Of a stretch of 64,000 bases of DNA, positions 28,976 through 38,686 are shown one piece after another (the stretch's first letter is position 1; each line of letters begins with the position of its first letter). The notes under the pieces were generated by a model that saw only the letters and a list, made by a program, of their open reading frames with translations, was not told where the DNA came from and did no database searches. Origin of the DNA: Lachancea thermotolerans CBS 6340 (taxonomy: Eukaryota > Ascomycota > Saccharomycetes > Saccharomycetales > Saccharomycetaceae). The stretch lies in assembly GCF_000142805.1 (NCBI RefSeq), contig NC_013079.1, positions 558,001 through 622,000 of the forward strand, given 5' to 3'. The translations under genes were made by a program, and so were the position numbers.

Positions 28976-31900
28976 TCAAAATTCGGGCGCCATGTTGATA
29001 TCGAACCAACCCAGAAAGTCGTCGTTGCTCGAATTTCCCTCGATCCATCCTGCACTTTGTTGCTGGAAAAAATTGTCCAGATCGGAGGCTTGCTGATTCT
29101 GGGATTGCTGAGGCTGCATGAGAGCTGCGGCTGCGCTCTCGTTCTTTTCGGAACCGTCTCCCGCCAAGAACATGTTCAGACTTGAGTATGAATTTGTGTG
29201 CAGCGGTGGCGATCCCGCGACAGCTTCCAAGGGAATCGCTTTGGCTAGGGAAGCGGCCAGTGGGGCGGAGGTGTTCATAGAAAATAACGAGTCCGTGTTG
29301 CCGGTAGCAATCGATGAGGATACGTTGGCTGCGCGGCGAGCAGTGCCAGGTGTCTCTGCTGATGGAGTGCTGGCAGAACGCTGCATAGGCTGCTCGAAAA
29401 GCAACGGCGACTTGGGCATTATGTCTTCGGTTGTGACGCTTGCCTTCAACGAATTAGGAGGGGCGGTCGCGTTTCTGGAGTCCGCGGCAGACACCGCATT
29501 CTGGTCCTGAGCGGTCAACGATGGGTCGAGCTTCACGCTCCCGGTCTCCTCCAGCACTGAGATCGGAATGCCGTTAATGTAGCGGATGGGGCCCATCTGG
29601 TCCCCTTGTCTCTCTGCCAACTGTTTGGCCTGCTGGATGGCATTCTTGGTAGGGATCAAAGTTGTGACTGTCGTACCGCCAGGGGTTGTCTGCGTGATTG
29701 TCTCGAAATCCTCCTTCGAAATTTGATTGTAGAAGGGCAACGGGAACAGTTTTCTTTCCTTGCTTGAAGAGTCGTTGTTGTTCTTGCTGTCTGCCATTCT
29801 TTCCAAGCGCTTGGATAGCTCCTCTCGGTAGTGGGGGTCATTTTGCCTTCTTCTGGCTTCGTGAATGCACCAAACTAGGTCGTAGAACAGGGTCCCTGTC
29901 AGGTGGGATCGCATCCGCGTTATGATCCCTTCTTCTTCAATAAATATCTCCGGCTGCGATATCAGCACGAAGTTCAGCTTCTCTAGGACGCTAGCAGTCC
30001 TTGAAATATCGTTCTCCACACTCGCGGTCCATGCCGTCAGTTGGTTTCTGTACAGCCTGTGCACAGTAACGATGGACTGTCTCGCAGAGTCAACATACTT
30101 GTCCAGCAGTAGCGGTGTCAGTTGAAGCTTGAATAGTATGAGCGCGGAATATGTCACGCTCTGTCTCACATAAATAGGTAATTGGATTAGGTTTGCACTT
30201 TCCAAAAGCTTTGTCAATAGTGTGACCACCTTGGTCGCGCACAAGTAGGCTTCCGTAACGTACTTGCTTTGGTCCTCGGTCGGAGTGCCTGGGAGAAATG
30301 CAAAGCAGCAGATCATTAGCTTCACGTACAAGTAGTACATTTCCACCACGGTGTCCTCCTCGAAGCTGAATTTGGTGTTGAGCCTCTTGAGCTCTCTTTC
30401 CAGTATAGCCAGGCAGCCGGCTCTTTCTCTTGCATCCGTGAGCCCATCGGGGGACATCACGCTCGAGCCCATCATGTTGCAAAGCTTCGCTTGGAAGTTC
30501 GCAAGGATGATGAGCTGCCGGAACCGTCGAGGCACGGCATCCTCGTCTTCTTCAAGCCGCGCCCTTTCAACTAGGTAGTCATTCTGGGAGGTGGGTGGCA
30601 AGCCGAGTATGCTTGCCCAGCATTGCTCGGTGAAAAAGATTCCGAGCCACGTTCTGGTTCTCCATTTCTCAGCGTCCGGCATTGACGTCTGCGTTCTAGT
30701 GAATTCGGACATGAAGCGGCCCCGGTGAAGGCCGAGCTGGTACGAAAGCGACTTTGCGAGCCCGACAAACCTGTAGGAACAGTCGTCTAGCACTTTCTGG
30801 TTGGGCAAGGGCCAGTTGCACAGTATGAGCAACGCCTGGGAAATGTGCGTGGACCTCGGGGTTCGTATCCAGCAGGTCTCGATGGCCAGCTGCTTGATCA
30901 GAGAGGCTAGTTGTATGTAGAGCGTTGGTTCCGGTTCCGAAAGGCAAGCCGTGAGCATCACAGTCCAAAAAAGCAGCTGCGACTGAGAGTAGAGCTCTGT
31001 CGCGCTGTTCGTGTACATGATCGGGAAGTACGGCAGGAACTTGTCAACGAACACCGCGTGCAGCTCATTGGCTTTGGCTATCGAGATCGTGACTTCCCCG
31101 AGCACAAACTCGTCTATGTTAGCCTGTGGCGAGGGAAGGGGCGCGATTGTGTTCGTGGTGGCCACTATGGGCGTTTTGCTCGACGAGTTTTCCTTGCTGC
31201 CCGTGTTGTCCGGTGTCAGGCAGGGGCTGCCCTGGGACGACGGCGCGTTGGGCGGGGAAGCGTAGGACGCCGAATGCCGCTTCAGAGCGATCTGAAGCAC
31301 CGGTGGCAGCGCGTCGCCGTTGGCGGCGCTCGTGGGCATCGCGCCCGTGAGCTGGATAGTCTTGGTAGCCAGCGACACTCGAGCGCTAGGGAAGTCCTTG
31401 ATCCTCAGCGCCGGTGGAGACGGTGAGTCCCCGGAAGCGTGCACCGAGTTGCTCAGGAGCCGCGGCTCGCTTGCCAGGTATGTCTGGACAGAAACCTTGC
31501 TATGCGGCGACTGGGAGGTCTCCGCGGCTTTCTCAGCGGTCTTTTCGGCCGCCGCGCCACTCACCGCGCCGTTTTCGCCGCCCGCGTGCGTGTGCTGCCC
31601 AGCGCCGCTAAGCGCGGTGCGCTGGAGCGCCTGCGCGATCAGGCTTTCGTTGTGCGTCAGGTACTCGATCTTCAGCTTGAGCTCGTCAACGTCGTTCCGC
31701 AGGCTCTGCAGCTGGGAGCCCTTCTTGGGCCGGAACCGCGGGTCGATCTCGCAGCGCAGGCCCATCCGCTCGCACCGCGAGCAGGGCGCGGGGAAGTTGT
31801 CGCTGGCATTGCACTTGATCTTGTGCTGCCGGCAGTGCGTGCACGACGTCACGGGCCGATGGCCCGTGGACCCTGCCGCCGCCTTGCTGTCGCTGCTGCA

Positions 31901-32140
31901 GCCCTTGTCCTCGCTCCCGCCACTCCCACCGCCGTTGCCGCCGCCGCTCTTGGAACCGCTATCGCCCGCCTGTGGCCCGGCCCCTGTCGCGGTCAGATTC
32001 GGCAGCCGCAGCTCCTCGCTCTTCACATTCTTGCGCTTCGTCTCCCGCGCGCTTCCACCATCGCGCTCTTCGGCTGAGCTCCTTCTCTTCAGCCCGCTCG
32101 CCTCCGAGCTCCTCCTCGATGTCTGTGGTAAACCGCTCAT
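28976..32140 (-). CDS. SEF1: Zn2Cys6 transcription factor Sef1
   Basis: A 1054-residue fungal zinc-cluster regulator, ortholog of SEF1 (YBL066C). The Zn2Cys6 cluster spans residues 100-130 with spacing C-x2-C-x6-C-x9-C-x2-C-x6-C, followed by a basic linker and a short coiled coil (LQSLRNDVDELKLKIEYL, about 143-160). The N-terminal 95 residues are Gly/Ser-rich. The fungal transcription factor middle homology domain lies around 350-700, with QLGLHRGR near 470. The C-terminus is acidic and aromatic (DFLGWFDI), as in activation domains. In Candida, Sef1 activates iron uptake genes; its role here is not shown by the sequence. The 5' third is markedly GC-rich. Confidence 0.93.
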   Translation of the reverse strand: MSGLPQTSRRSSEASGLKRRSSAEERDGGSARETKRKNVKSEELRLPNLTATGAGPQAGDSGSKSGGGNGGGSGGSEDKGCSSDSKAAAGSTGHRPVTSCTHCRQHKIKCNASDNFPAPCSRCERMGLRCEIDPRFRPKKGSQLQSLRNDVDELKLKIEYLTHNESLIAQALQRTALSGAGQHTHAGGENGAVSGAAAEKTAEKAAETSQSPHSKVSVQTYLASEPRLLSNSVHASGDSPSPPALRIKDFPSARVSLATKTIQLTGAMPTSAANGDALPPVLQIALKRHSASYASPPNAPSSQGSPCLTPDNTGSKENSSSKTPIVATTNTIAPLPSPQANIDEFVLGEVTISIAKANELHAVFVDKFLPYFPIMYTNSATELYSQSQLLFWTVMLTACLSEPEPTLYIQLASLIKQLAIETCWIRTPRSTHISQALLILCNWPLPNQKVLDDCSYRFVGLAKSLSYQLGLHRGRFMSEFTRTQTSMPDAEKWRTRTWLGIFFTEQCWASILGLPPTSQNDYLVERARLEEDEDAVPRRFRQLIILANFQAKLCNMMGSSVMSPDGLTDARERAGCLAILERELKRLNTKFSFEEDTVVEMYYLYVKLMICCFAFLPGTPTEDQSKYVTEAYLCATKVVTLLTKLLESANLIQLPIYVRQSVTYSALILFKLQLTPLLLDKYVDSARQSIVTVHRLYRNQLTAWTASVENDISRTASVLEKLNFVLISQPEIFIEEEGIITRMRSHLTGTLFYDLVWCIHEARRRQNDPHYREELSKRLERMADSKNNNDSSSKERKLFPLPFYNQISKEDFETITQTTPGGTTVTTLIPTKNAIQQAKQLAERQGDQMGPIRYINGIPISVLEETGSVKLDPSLTAQDQNAVSAADSRNATAPPNSLKASVTTEDIMPKSPLLFEQPMQRSASTPSAETPGTARRAANVSSSIATGNTDSLFSMNTSAPLAASLAKAIPLEAVAGSPPLHTNSYSSLNMFLAGDGSEKNESAAAALMQPQQSQNQQASDLDNFFQQQSAGWIEGNSSNDDFLGWFDINMAPEF

Positions 32141-32990
32141 TCCGCCATATCACTGCGATCCCGCAATCTCTCAAAAAAAAATCTAAAAAACGGTAAATGA
32201 TAACCACCCTCTTCTTGCGCCTTGTACAGAACAAGTAGCGCTGGTTAACCTTGGGGATGTTCGCCGCGATGACCTGGCTGATCCAATTGTGATTTGCTAA
32301 CTTGATTCATTTAAACTTTGCGACATATTTGTATTTTCAATGTCAAATTTTTTTTATGTATGCACTAAAGGCGAATTGCGGACTTCGCGAAGAATCGACC
32401 TTTCGATGTCCGCAACACCGCAACACCGCAATGCAGCCCAGTAGGCAACCGGTAGCGGGCTAGCCGCGTCTTTTACCAGATTTTTAATCTCCCCTCGATG
32501 CTGCCACCGTGCGTAGGCCTGATCTAATGCTTGTAACAGCGAAAAGGCGTTAAGAGCAGGAAGAACCTGAGGTACGCTTTGCTCTTCCCCACAAAGAGGC
32601 CTTTGGCGCATTATCCGGGGCAGCTTAGCGAATCAAGATCTGGAGGCCAATGACTAAGCTTTCTCGACGTTGACTTCGTGTAGGAACACTTGTGTAATTG
32701 AAGTGGTCGAGCCGGGCCGGACGCGTATGACATGACGTGCCGTACAGGGCTCTGCGACGGCACAGAAGATGAGAGCCGTGAGGACGGCGTTCTGTTCGAG
32801 TAGGCGGGGTCACAAAGAAGCCGAGACGCGGGGTACGCGGGGGACGCGTGGAGCGAGGCGTTTGCACACACACGCGTCGCGTGTGTGTCACGTGCTGAAC
32901 ATGTGCTCACTGCAGGACCTCGCGACGAAGGTCGAATTGGGAGTGCTTAGGTAACATACGTAGTTCATGTGTGTTCGCTATACAGGAGAT
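32141..32990. other. SEF1 promoter and PRX1 3' flank
   Basis: About 850 bp. It has an A/T-rich stretch near 32300-32360, a small direct repeat GCAACACC (twice near 32410-32430) and a CACGTG near 32888 beside a TGTGTGTG run. Short open frames look random. The A8/T8 runs could be origin- or promoter-related, but I cannot tell. Confidence 0.45.
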
Positions 32991-33740
32991 TTAGGCCTTG
33001 GTGTAGCGCAGGTAGGGCTTGACCGTGGTGAAGTCGCCGAACTTCTTCTTGGCGTCCGCGTCTGAGACCGTGGGTGGGATGATGACGTCCTCGCCCGGCT
33101 GCCAGTTGATGGGCGTAACCACGCCCTTGGCGTCGCCCTTCTGCAGGGCGTCGATGACTCGCAGGACCTCGGAGGAGTTTCTGCCCACGGAGGCCGGGTA
33201 GGTGATGATCAGGCGGACCTTCTTGGCCGGGTCGATCACGTAGACGGAGCGGATGGTGGCGACGACGCCCTTGCTCAGGTTCTTGAAGCCCTCCTCGTCG
33301 ACCATGTCGTACAGGAAGGCGACCTCTCGGTCGGCGTCGCCGACGATGGGGAACGCGAACTTGTCGAGCGAGCTGATCTCCTCGATGTCCTTGATCCACT
33401 TCTGGTGCTTGTCGACCTCCTCGGCGGACAGACCGATCAGCTTGACGTTGCGCTTTTCGAACTCGGGCTTCAGCTGCGCGAACGCCCCGAGCTCCGTTGT
33501 GCACACGGGAGTGAAGTCTGCAGGGTGCGAGAACAGAACGCCCCACGAGTCACCGAGGTAGTCGTGGAAGTTCAGTTTGCCCTGCGTGGTCTGCGCGGTG
33601 AAGTTGGGCGCCAGGGAGTTGATTCTTAGCCTGGGCTGCTCCTCCTGCTTGAATGTTCTGATCATTCTGACTGCGCTCTTCAGCATGGGCTGCTGCTGGG
33701 AAAGAGGCTTTCTAGCGGTGAAAAGGGGGCGTACAAACAT
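32991..33740 (-). CDS. PRX1: Mitochondrial 1-Cys peroxiredoxin Prx1
   Basis: A 249-residue Prx6-type peroxiredoxin matching Prx1 (YBL064C, 261). Residues 1-30 are basic and free of acidic residues, a mitochondrial targeting sequence. The catalytic motif PADFTPVCTTELG puts the peroxidatic Cys at residue 80; no resolving Cys follows in the usual 2-Cys position. It reduces hydroperoxides in mitochondria using glutathione/thioredoxin systems. The C-terminal block INWQPGEDVIIPPTVSD is typical of the subfamily. Codon use is highly biased. A TATA box and an STRE lie upstream. In S. cerevisiae KIP1 follows PRX1; it is absent here. Confidence 0.97.
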   Translation of the reverse strand: MFVRPLFTARKPLSQQQPMLKSAVRMIRTFKQEEQPRLRINSLAPNFTAQTTQGKLNFHDYLGDSWGVLFSHPADFTPVCTTELGAFAQLKPEFEKRNVKLIGLSAEEVDKHQKWIKDIEEISSLDKFAFPIVGDADREVAFLYDMVDEEGFKNLSKGVVATIRSVYVIDPAKKVRLIITYPASVGRNSSEVLRVIDALQKGDAKGVVTPINWQPGEDVIIPPTVSDADAKKKFGDFTTVKPYLRYTKA

Positions 33741-34853
33741 GTCCGGTTTGGCAATTGGTGACAGATAGCGGGGGAAGGCGTGCGCGAGGGCGTATGCAGA
33801 AGGTCGCCGGCTTTTTTATAGCTGTTGCTGAAGGCTTCCGGTGCCCTCCCCTATCATCGTCTGCGAAAAAAGCTGTAAAAAAGAGACAATGTGGCTTCCC
33901 GGTACTGGAAGTAGGTCACGTGCATGACATCGGGTCGTCGCGCAGTTGGCGCCAGCCTACGCAGTTCTAGCGCCCCGGTCTGACGCTCAAGCCTGTGTAT
34001 AACCTTCTGGCTCTGGGGTTGTGCTGTCTGGCCTACCGGTGCGACGCTCTGCACCAGATGTCAGTTTTGAGTAAAACAAAAACGCGCGTTTAGGAAAGCC
34101 CTGGGACTAACTGTGACTGTCTCTGGCTTACCGTTAGTGGAACCCGCATCCTGGCTGCTGTGCGCGCACGGACTCGAGAAGGGCGTGGCGCAAATGCGTC
34201 TGCAGTACCGCTTTATGGCCGTGGTAGCAGGTCTTGACAATGTTAGTTCCGCAGCGCCGCGACGAGCGCGCCTCCAAGTGCGGATTTGGTCGTGACCTGG
34301 AGAACCGCCATTAGCATGTCGTTTGTTTAAAATAATCTTGACCACCAGGTGTGAGAAGTGACAACATTAAACCCTCTAGCGGCTGGAGGAAGCGGAGGGC
34401 TTAGCCTAGGCGGGACAATGCATGTGCACCCCCCATCTCCCATAGAAGGCTTAAGTCATAATCAAACCATAATGCTATTCAAGTTAAGGAGGCATATTTT
34501 GAGTTGTTGTTTACTCCACGCGTTTATCTTTTAATGTTTTCTCTCTACTGAGAACTTTGGCGTCATTAACCAGTCTCATGTGCGAAAATAGTCTGTGTAC
34601 AGACAACAAAAAACCTAAGGTGCAGTACAAACAATAGTTAATAGAGTTAATTTACCGTGAACTGCGCTTATGTTTGGCAGTTAGGGCATTTGCAGGCGAC
34701 GCAAAAATTGCGGGTCAACAAACCATCGAGCTTCTCAAGCCCAAGGGACCCCAGCGTTCAAAAACAACAATGCATTTAATAATTACCTCCTATGGATATT
34801 TACGGTATTTCAATGACTATAAGGATACGGAAAAACAAAACCTTGGCCCCCTT
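33741..34853. other. PRX1 promoter to SKT5 3' end; KIP1 slot is empty
   Basis: About 1.1 kb without a recognisable gene. S. cerevisiae carries KIP1 between PRX1 and SKT5; no kinesin sequence is present here. Open frames of 60-94 residues look random. A CACGTG lies near 33917 and AT-rich DNA covers 34440-34660. Confidence 0.55.
33813..33852 (-). promoter_or_regulatory. PRX1 TATA box and STRE
   Basis: TATAAAAAA on the gene strand around 33811-33819, about 75 bp before the PRX1 ATG, and CCCCT (an STRE core in reverse) at 33848-33852. The pair fits stress-induced expression through Msn2/4, as known for S. cerevisiae PRX1. Confidence 0.45.
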
Positions 34854-36800
34854 TCACATTATGACACACTTTTTATCTTTTTTCTTCTTAGACTGGCCTT
34901 TTTTATCTCCTTGAGAAGTAGGAAGCGTGCTCGAGGCCGTCGTCTTTTTGGATTTCCCCTTCTTTTTAGTGCTCGTGACAACTGCGTCTGTAAGGTCAAG
35001 CGTGCCCGCAGGACCTGCTGCGTTCTTGGTCTCACTGCCAGCGCCCAGGTCAGACCGCCCGTTGGCCGACACTTTGCGAGAGGTGCTGGTGTTGCTAGCG
35101 TTCGAAGTGTAAGCTTCCGACGGTTGCCTGCCAGTTTGAGAAAACGAAGAATTAGGAGATAATCCAGAGCGGCTGCGGTCGTCTGTCTGAAGCAAGTTTG
35201 ACGACGAATTATTCGAAAACAGGTTTAGGGTGGAAATACTCTTCTGTTTTCTTAAAACGCGGCCTTCTCCCTCCAGCTTGCTAATTGCACGCGGGTCCTG
35301 GTTCTTGGCAGCTCTTTCATACCACTTTCGGGCGCTAGCAGCGTCGGGTTCGCAACCTTTACCCTTCTCGTAAAAGTAGCCAATGGTGAATTGGGCCTTG
35401 GGAAGCCCCGCCTTGGCAGCTCTAAGCGCCCACTGGAACGCTTCTTCCTCATCTTTTTTAAATGCTGGTTCTGCCCCCATCAGGTACCAAGCGCACAAAC
35501 CTAACATCGCACTAGGCTCACCTTGCATCGCTGCTTGCGTATAGTAATGAACACTGAGGCTAGTGTCTGCGGGCACAATCTCGTTTCCTGCTTCATATAT
35601 CTGGCCCAAAGCTGTAGACGACAGCGCATGCCCTAACGATGCTGCTTGTATATATAATTCCATGGCATACTTCGTGTCGGGTATAATGATGTCCAGAAAT
35701 CCGTTTTGATAGATTTTGGCAAGTTCGTAAGGGGCCGCGTTCGTTAGTTCGTTAGCGCGCGCAGCGGCTCGGGATAACCACTTGATACCGTTCTGCTTTG
35801 TGTTCACGTCGTGAGGAAGACCCATGCGGCCGTAGAAAGAGTACAGGCCCAACTTAAACATGGCAGATGGGTGGTTTCTACTGGCTGCAAACTTCAGGAA
35901 TTCGACCGCTCGACGCGAATCTCTCGTGGTCCCAAAACCCTCTTCGAAGCAGTGAGCCGTTCTGTAAGCACTTTCAACATGACCGTGCTTCGCTGCAGAT
36001 TGGAAAAGTACAAAAGCATCCTTGTTGTTAACCTTCCCAAATGCACCGGAGGAGTATGCGTCCCCAAGAAGGTACTGAGCATCAGAGTATCCTTTCACGC
36101 TCAGTTTTTTTAAGTAGTGCTGAGCTTCTTTGAGAAACTGCTTACGCATTTCTTCTTGTGATGCTTCTTCCTTCTTGGTGGTTTCATCCTGCCCTGCCAA
36201 AGGATCAATCGTTAAGGCGGTCTGGAGCATATATTGGGCGTACTGAAATAGCACGTTGGGATCCTTTGATTTCTTCACGTTCTGCTTGTACATCTCGATT
36301 GTTTTGAGGCGAGGGACTAAGGTTGAGTTGTGGGCCTCTCCTAAGTACTCGGTGATCATCTTGTGAGAAAGGTCAGCAGCGCTTTCATTTGTGGAAGTGA
36401 ATTGAGTATCCTTATCACTGAGGAGGAATAAATGCGAAAGATCCAAGGACTTGGGGCGTCTCTTGGCGTGGCCGTCGCCACGAAGCTCAAGGCTGGGGCT
36501 AGCGCCCGAACCCTGAAGTTGAGATCTGGATGAACTGGGAGTTCCTGTTAACGAGCTGGCCGGTGAGGATGCAGACTTGTTGTGCTGCAGCAACGGCCCG
36601 CGGACCCCCTGAGGAGACGGCAGCCCCTCAAGGATCCGTCGCGGGTCTTCTGGATGATCTGGCTCATCTATTAGTTTCTTCAGCTCCGAGGAGGTTTGAC
36701 TAGTGTCACCACTTTCCGTATCCCCTTGCTCCTTAAAGGCTAAAGTGACAGGTGTGACCGTCCCCAAGTTCTGCCGATATGGGTGTGTAGCAGCCGCCAT
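34854..36800 (-). CDS. SKT5: Chitin synthase III activator Skt5/Chs4
   Basis: A 648-residue Sel1-repeat protein, counterpart of Skt5/Chs4 (YBL061C, 696) and its sporulation paralog Shc1 (YER096W). The N-terminal 140 residues are disordered and Ser/Pro-rich. About seven Sel1 repeats (pattern A-x-Y-x-L-G-x2-Y-x2-G) run from roughly 230 to 500. A Lys-rich tail ends in the CaaX box CVIM, so it should be farnesylated. The protein activates chitin synthase Chs3 and links it to septins through Bni4 at the bud neck. Because only one gene exists here, it probably serves both vegetative and spore-wall roles; that is inference. Confidence 0.95.
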   Translation of the reverse strand: MAAATHPYRQNLGTVTPVTLAFKEQGDTESGDTSQTSSELKKLIDEPDHPEDPRRILEGLPSPQGVRGPLLQHNKSASSPASSLTGTPSSSRSQLQGSGASPSLELRGDGHAKRRPKSLDLSHLFLLSDKDTQFTSTNESAADLSHKMITEYLGEAHNSTLVPRLKTIEMYKQNVKKSKDPNVLFQYAQYMLQTALTIDPLAGQDETTKKEEASQEEMRKQFLKEAQHYLKKLSVKGYSDAQYLLGDAYSSGAFGKVNNKDAFVLFQSAAKHGHVESAYRTAHCFEEGFGTTRDSRRAVEFLKFAASRNHPSAMFKLGLYSFYGRMGLPHDVNTKQNGIKWLSRAAARANELTNAAPYELAKIYQNGFLDIIIPDTKYAMELYIQAASLGHALSSTALGQIYEAGNEIVPADTSLSVHYYTQAAMQGEPSAMLGLCAWYLMGAEPAFKKDEEEAFQWALRAAKAGLPKAQFTIGYFYEKGKGCEPDAASARKWYERAAKNQDPRAISKLEGEGRVLRKQKSISTLNLFSNNSSSNLLQTDDRSRSGLSPNSSFSQTGRQPSEAYTSNASNTSTSRKVSANGRSDLGAGSETKNAAGPAGTLDLTDAVVTSTKKKGKSKKTTASSTLPTSQGDKKGQSKKKKDKKCVIM

Positions 36801-37164
36801 GTCAACTGCTTCAGCAACCTCGAGAGTTCAAAGAATCGCTTCAACAGCTCCAAGAAGACCTTCTCAAACCGTTTGTACTGAATCGAAGCCAACTTTTTCT
36901 ATTCCTTCTTATGCGTTTGAAGTGAAATTTTCGCACAGAAAATTTCCAAAAAAATAGAAACACGCATCTAATTGAACTGTCAATAACTATCTCATCTGGT
37001 AACCGTTGGTAAGCACCTTGTAAACCGCGCAAGGGTATGCATCGCGACAATGTGGTAATTTTGTAGGGCTCAAACTAAGAAAAGTCGACTTGTGAAAAAA
37101 AACCAAAAAAATATTAATAGCCAACTATAGCACTGGATAACAAGGTCGGACAAAGCCGATACCC
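36801..37164. other. SKT5 promoter and RAD51 3' flank
   Basis: About 360 bp of mixed AT-rich DNA with an A-run near 37095-37110. No gene or clear factor site is seen. Confidence 0.45.
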
Positions 37165-38310
37165 TTACTCATCTTCCTCGCGAGGATCTCCAACTCCGTC
37201 CTCGTAAATGGCAAAAATGCATTCGGCTTCCGGCAGGCATGGCGAATCGACAACTTTGCAAAACCTCTGGCAGCCTCTGCCCTTCTTGAATCCCAACCGT
37301 GTAGTAGATGAGTGAGCCATAATATTCCCGCCAATAGGTTTCTTGGGATCGGGATTGAACATTGCAGAACCGTCAACCTGTGCCACGACTTGGTTTGTAA
37401 CCACAACAGCAACGCCGAACTGGTCCGCGAGTCTTTGTAATGCGCGCATAAACTTGGCCAAGTGCATTTGACGGGCACTGAGCTCGCCTCTGCCCGAAAA
37501 ATCAGTCCTGTAAAGTGCCATGATGGAGTCAACAACAATGAGCGAGAAACGCGACTCACTCATCATTTGCGCCGCCGCATCCAACAGCCGCAGTTGGTGG
37601 TCCGCGTTATACGCACGGGCGTATGCAACATTGTTCAGAGCATCATCGGGATCGAGCCCAAACCGTTGAGCTATAGAAACCAGTCTGATCGGCCGGAACG
37701 TACCCTCTGTATCAATATACAAGCACTTGCCCTCGCCGCCACCCATGTCGAGCGGGATCTGGCACGTCACCGCCAAAGTGTGGCAGAGCTGAGACTTACC
37801 AGTTCTGAACTCACCAAAAAGTTCTGTGATAGAGCCCGTCTCGATGCCACCTCCCAGGAGCGTGTCGAGATTCTTCGATCCCGTAGTCAGACAGATCATC
37901 TCTGAGCGACGCATATGAAAATCAGCCGCGGTCACGAACCCCATAGGGACAAGCCTGGCGGCCTCGTTCAAAAGCCTATCCGCTTTGGCCTCTGAAATGC
38001 CTTTGATTTCAAGCAAGTCCTTACGAGGGGCATACGCCACCGCATCTGCCGTATGAAGTCCGTTCTCGCGCAGCTTTTTAATATCCAGGGCTGTTATACC
38101 ATTCACTTGCAAGCGTTCAAGAGGAACAAATGATACAAGTGCTACATCTTCGCCGTCACCGGCCATCTCTCTGTCTTGCTCGCCATTTTCCCCAACAAAA
38201 AGTTGTGCTTCTGCTGAGCCACCTGAAGCGCTCGGGGCTCCATTTCTCTGACTGTCAAAGGCAGCATCGCCTTGAGAATCTCGATATACTGCTTCCTGGC
38301 CTTCAGACAT
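37165..38310 (-). CDS. RAD51: Recombinase Rad51
   Basis: A 381-residue RecA-family strand-exchange protein, ortholog of Rad51 (YER095W, 400). It forms filaments on single-stranded DNA in homologous recombination and needs Rad52 and Rad55-57. The N-terminal 55 residues are disordered and acidic, then a helix-hairpin-helix DNA-binding domain (about 65-125). Walker A is GEFRTGKS at 166-173; Walker B is LIVVDS near 262. The L2 loop region and the C-terminal [28 protein letters not shown] block are intact. Two MCB boxes upstream suggest G1/S expression. It lies between SKT5 and PUP3, as SHC1-RAD51-PUP3 on S. cerevisiae chromosome V. Confidence 0.98.
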   Translation of the reverse strand: MSEGQEAVYRDSQGDAAFDSQRNGAPSASGGSAEAQLFVGENGEQDREMAGDGEDVALVSFVPLERLQVNGITALDIKKLRENGLHTADAVAYAPRKDLLEIKGISEAKADRLLNEAARLVPMGFVTAADFHMRRSEMICLTTGSKNLDTLLGGGIETGSITELFGEFRTGKSQLCHTLAVTCQIPLDMGGGEGKCLYIDTEGTFRPIRLVSIAQRFGLDPDDALNNVAYARAYNADHQLRLLDAAAQMMSESRFSLIVVDSIMALYRTDFSGRGELSARQMHLAKFMRALQRLADQFGVAVVVTNQVVAQVDGSAMFNPDPKKPIGGNIMAHSSTTRLGFKKGRGCQRFCKVVDSPCLPEAECIFAIYEDGVGDPREEDE

Positions 38311-38686
38311 TCTTCCTTGGGTCTTCTGTCAAATTTGCTTACTGGTTGGGAATCTCGCTGACTGATACGCGTCTTGATTCAATTTTTTTACGCGTTTCTA
38401 ACGTAGTGAACTCAAGAAACAAACAGTCTTTTTGAAATACCTAGCTGATTGGAGTCTCAACCAAAGTGCTGAAGCTAGAATGAATTACACAAAGCAGGGC
38501 TGAGCAAGTGATCAAATATTCGCTTTACTCGTAGGGCAACAGCCTTGCTGCTTAAGTTTTCATCAGCCATTCTTTCGCCTCACGTGATAAACACATGTGA
38601 AGAATGCCCAACGTCTTCTTGTTGTGGTTGAAACGACATTTCGCAGTTGAACAAGTTGGCAACTACAAAGACAAGGGTAAACTGGC
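38311..38686. other. RAD51 / YEL1 divergent promoter
   Basis: About 375 bp shared by two divergent genes. Besides the MCB boxes it has a CACGTG at about 38581, nearer YEL1. Confidence 0.5.
38367..38395 (-). promoter_or_regulatory. Two MCB (Mbp1) elements before RAD51
   Basis: Two ACGCGT palindromes at 38367-38372 and 38390-38395, 57 and 80 bp upstream of the RAD51 ATG. MCB boxes drive the G1/S and damage induction of RAD51 in S. cerevisiae. Confidence 0.7.

Noticed and set aside
31320-32186. A 288-codon frame antisense to SEF1
   Set aside because: It lies wholly across the GC-rich 5' part of SEF1, where stop codons are rare on both strands. The sense frame has the zinc cluster; the antisense product is low-complexity.
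32340-32360. T-rich string resembling a replication-origin consensus
   Set aside because: Single loose match in AT-rich DNA; origin consensus for this genus cannot be judged by eye.
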